A stretch of DNA of 5,095 nucleotides from CG1-02-33-12 sp964403775 (lineage in GTDB: Archaea; Nanobdellota; Nanobdellia; Woesearchaeales; CG1-02-33-12). The stretch is taken from NCBI GenBank assembly GCA_964403775.1, contig CAYOHL010000055.1, forward strand, positions 1 to 5,095. The letters are read 5' to 3'. Shown in pieces: positions 5,060 through 5,095 of this stretch. A model generated the notes under the pieces. It did no database searches and was not told the DNA's origin. It saw only the letters and a list, made by a program, of their open reading frames with translations. Made by a program: the position numbers and the translations under genes. Each line of letters begins with the position of its first letter. Within the stretch, counting starts at the first letter, position 1.

Positions 5060-5095
5060 TTTTTTGTTTTCAAAAAAGAACTAATCAATTATTAT

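Noticed and set aside
1..5095. CRISPR array, tRNA/rRNA, insertion sequence or clear terminator
   Set aside because: No regularly spaced repeats, RNA gene signatures, transposase motifs or stem-plus-T-run structures were seen by eye; the poly-T runs are lysine codons of minus-strand genes.

Overview
The window looks like a piece of an AT-rich archaeal genome, possibly from the DPANN/Woesearchaeota-Pacearchaeota range, although the lineage is a guess. The archaeal call rests on TTTAAATA TATA boxes placed about 25-35 nt upstream of start codons (one giving an almost leaderless transcript), the near absence of Shine-Dalgarno sites in one operon, and protein types common in archaea: a small ribbon-helix-helix protein, an HTH-minimal nucleotidyltransferase, a HEPN protein and a short alkaline-phosphatase-fold enzyme. 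All complete genes lie on the minus strand. Only the tail of one gene, at the left edge, is on the plus strand.

Right half (5060 down to 1817, minus strand): a compact four-gene operon for sulfate activation. Its order is a tandem ribbon-helix-helix regulator, CysD (PP-loop sulfate adenylyltransferase subunit), a TauE/SafE-type membrane transporter, and CysN (EF-Tu-like GTPase subunit). The three internal junctions all have the form TAA-N-ATG with no visible ribosome binding site, which suggests termination-reinitiation. A TATA box and a 7-4-7 palindrome at the first start codon suggest a leaderless, self-regulated promoter. The CysD carries a CC ... CxxC cysteine set that resembles the [4Fe-4S] ligands of APS reductases, but lacks the catalytic C-terminal cysteine of those enzymes. 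No APS kinase, APS/PAPS reductase or sulfite reductase is visible in the window, so the fate of the APS is open: sulfation of surface glycans or reductive assimilation by genes elsewhere.

Left half (1821 down to 74, minus strand): a second operon whose promoter overlaps the cysN stop codon. It encodes an HTH-MNT nucleotidyltransferase, a HEPN protein and an alkaline-phosphatase-superfamily phosphodiesterase. The MNT-HEPN pair has the layout of HepT/MntA-type toxin-antitoxin modules. Both junctions are ATGA start-stop overlaps, so the phosphodiesterase is tied translationally to the module. Two genes are frameshifted: HEPN at an A7 run near its start and the phosphodiesterase at an A6 run in its middle. 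In each case a one-base correction in the run restores a full-length protein (144 and 246 residues) with all key residues. This points to assembly error, phase-variable slippage or very recent inactivation.

Left edge (1-82, plus strand): the last 26 codons of a probable GT-B (family 4 type) glycosyltransferase, converging on and overlapping the phosphodiesterase stop. It hints that the region neighbours a surface-glycan locus, which would fit a sulfation role for the cys operon. No RNA genes, CRISPR arrays, insertion sequences or convincing terminators were seen.
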